A DNA stretch of 47,500 nucleotides from Laccaria trichodermophora. Lineage: Eukaryota; Basidiomycota; Agaricomycetes; Agaricales; Hydnangiaceae. Positions 1 through 47,500 of the stretch are shown here, one piece after another. The notes beneath the pieces were generated by a model, which worked only from the letters and a program-made list of their open reading frames with translations, ran no database searches and was not told where the DNA came from. The DNA lies in NCBI GenBank assembly GCA_018417955.1, contig JACTVC010000045.1:1-47500 (forward strand). Direction: 5' to 3'. Both the position numbers and the translations under genes were made by a program. Every line of letters starts with the position of its first letter. Position 1 is the stretch's first letter.

Positions 1-47500
<47,500 letters not shown>

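Overview
This window holds no recognisable biological sequence. It is essentially one G homopolymer on the + strand (C on the - strand). By my reading 47,477 of 47,500 bases are G, and only 23 positions differ: 19 T (39, 128, 205, 600, 868, 1080, 1647, 1729, 2189, 2469, 3477, 3556, 4826, 5371, 47124, 47259, 47295, 47358, 47422), 3 A (110, 784, 4816) and 1 C (104). These were found by eye, so a missed or miscounted base in the long middle section is possible. A simple base count would settle it.

The layout has three zones. Positions 1-5371 are poly-G with 18 scattered single-base interruptions, densest in the first ~200 bases and thinning to the right. Positions 5372-47123 are an apparently perfect run of 41,752 G. 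Positions 47124-47500 are poly-G with five T interruptions in the last 377 bases. No genes, RNA genes, mobile elements, CRISPR arrays, promoters, terminators or origins can be supported. Nothing in the composition points to an organism.

The best explanation is a sequencing or assembly artefact, not a genomic locus. G is the no-signal call in two-colour Illumina chemistry, and dark clusters give poly-G reads. Long-read base callers can also emit low-complexity runs from abnormal signal. The T-biased interruptions clustered at both ends fit a consensus whose interior is deep enough to outvote errors and whose ends are thin. All six reading frames are open from end to end because no stop codon can form, so any gene call here would be spurious. 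I looked for an undescribed system and found none. The useful conclusion is that this sequence should be treated as contamination or artefact and masked or removed.
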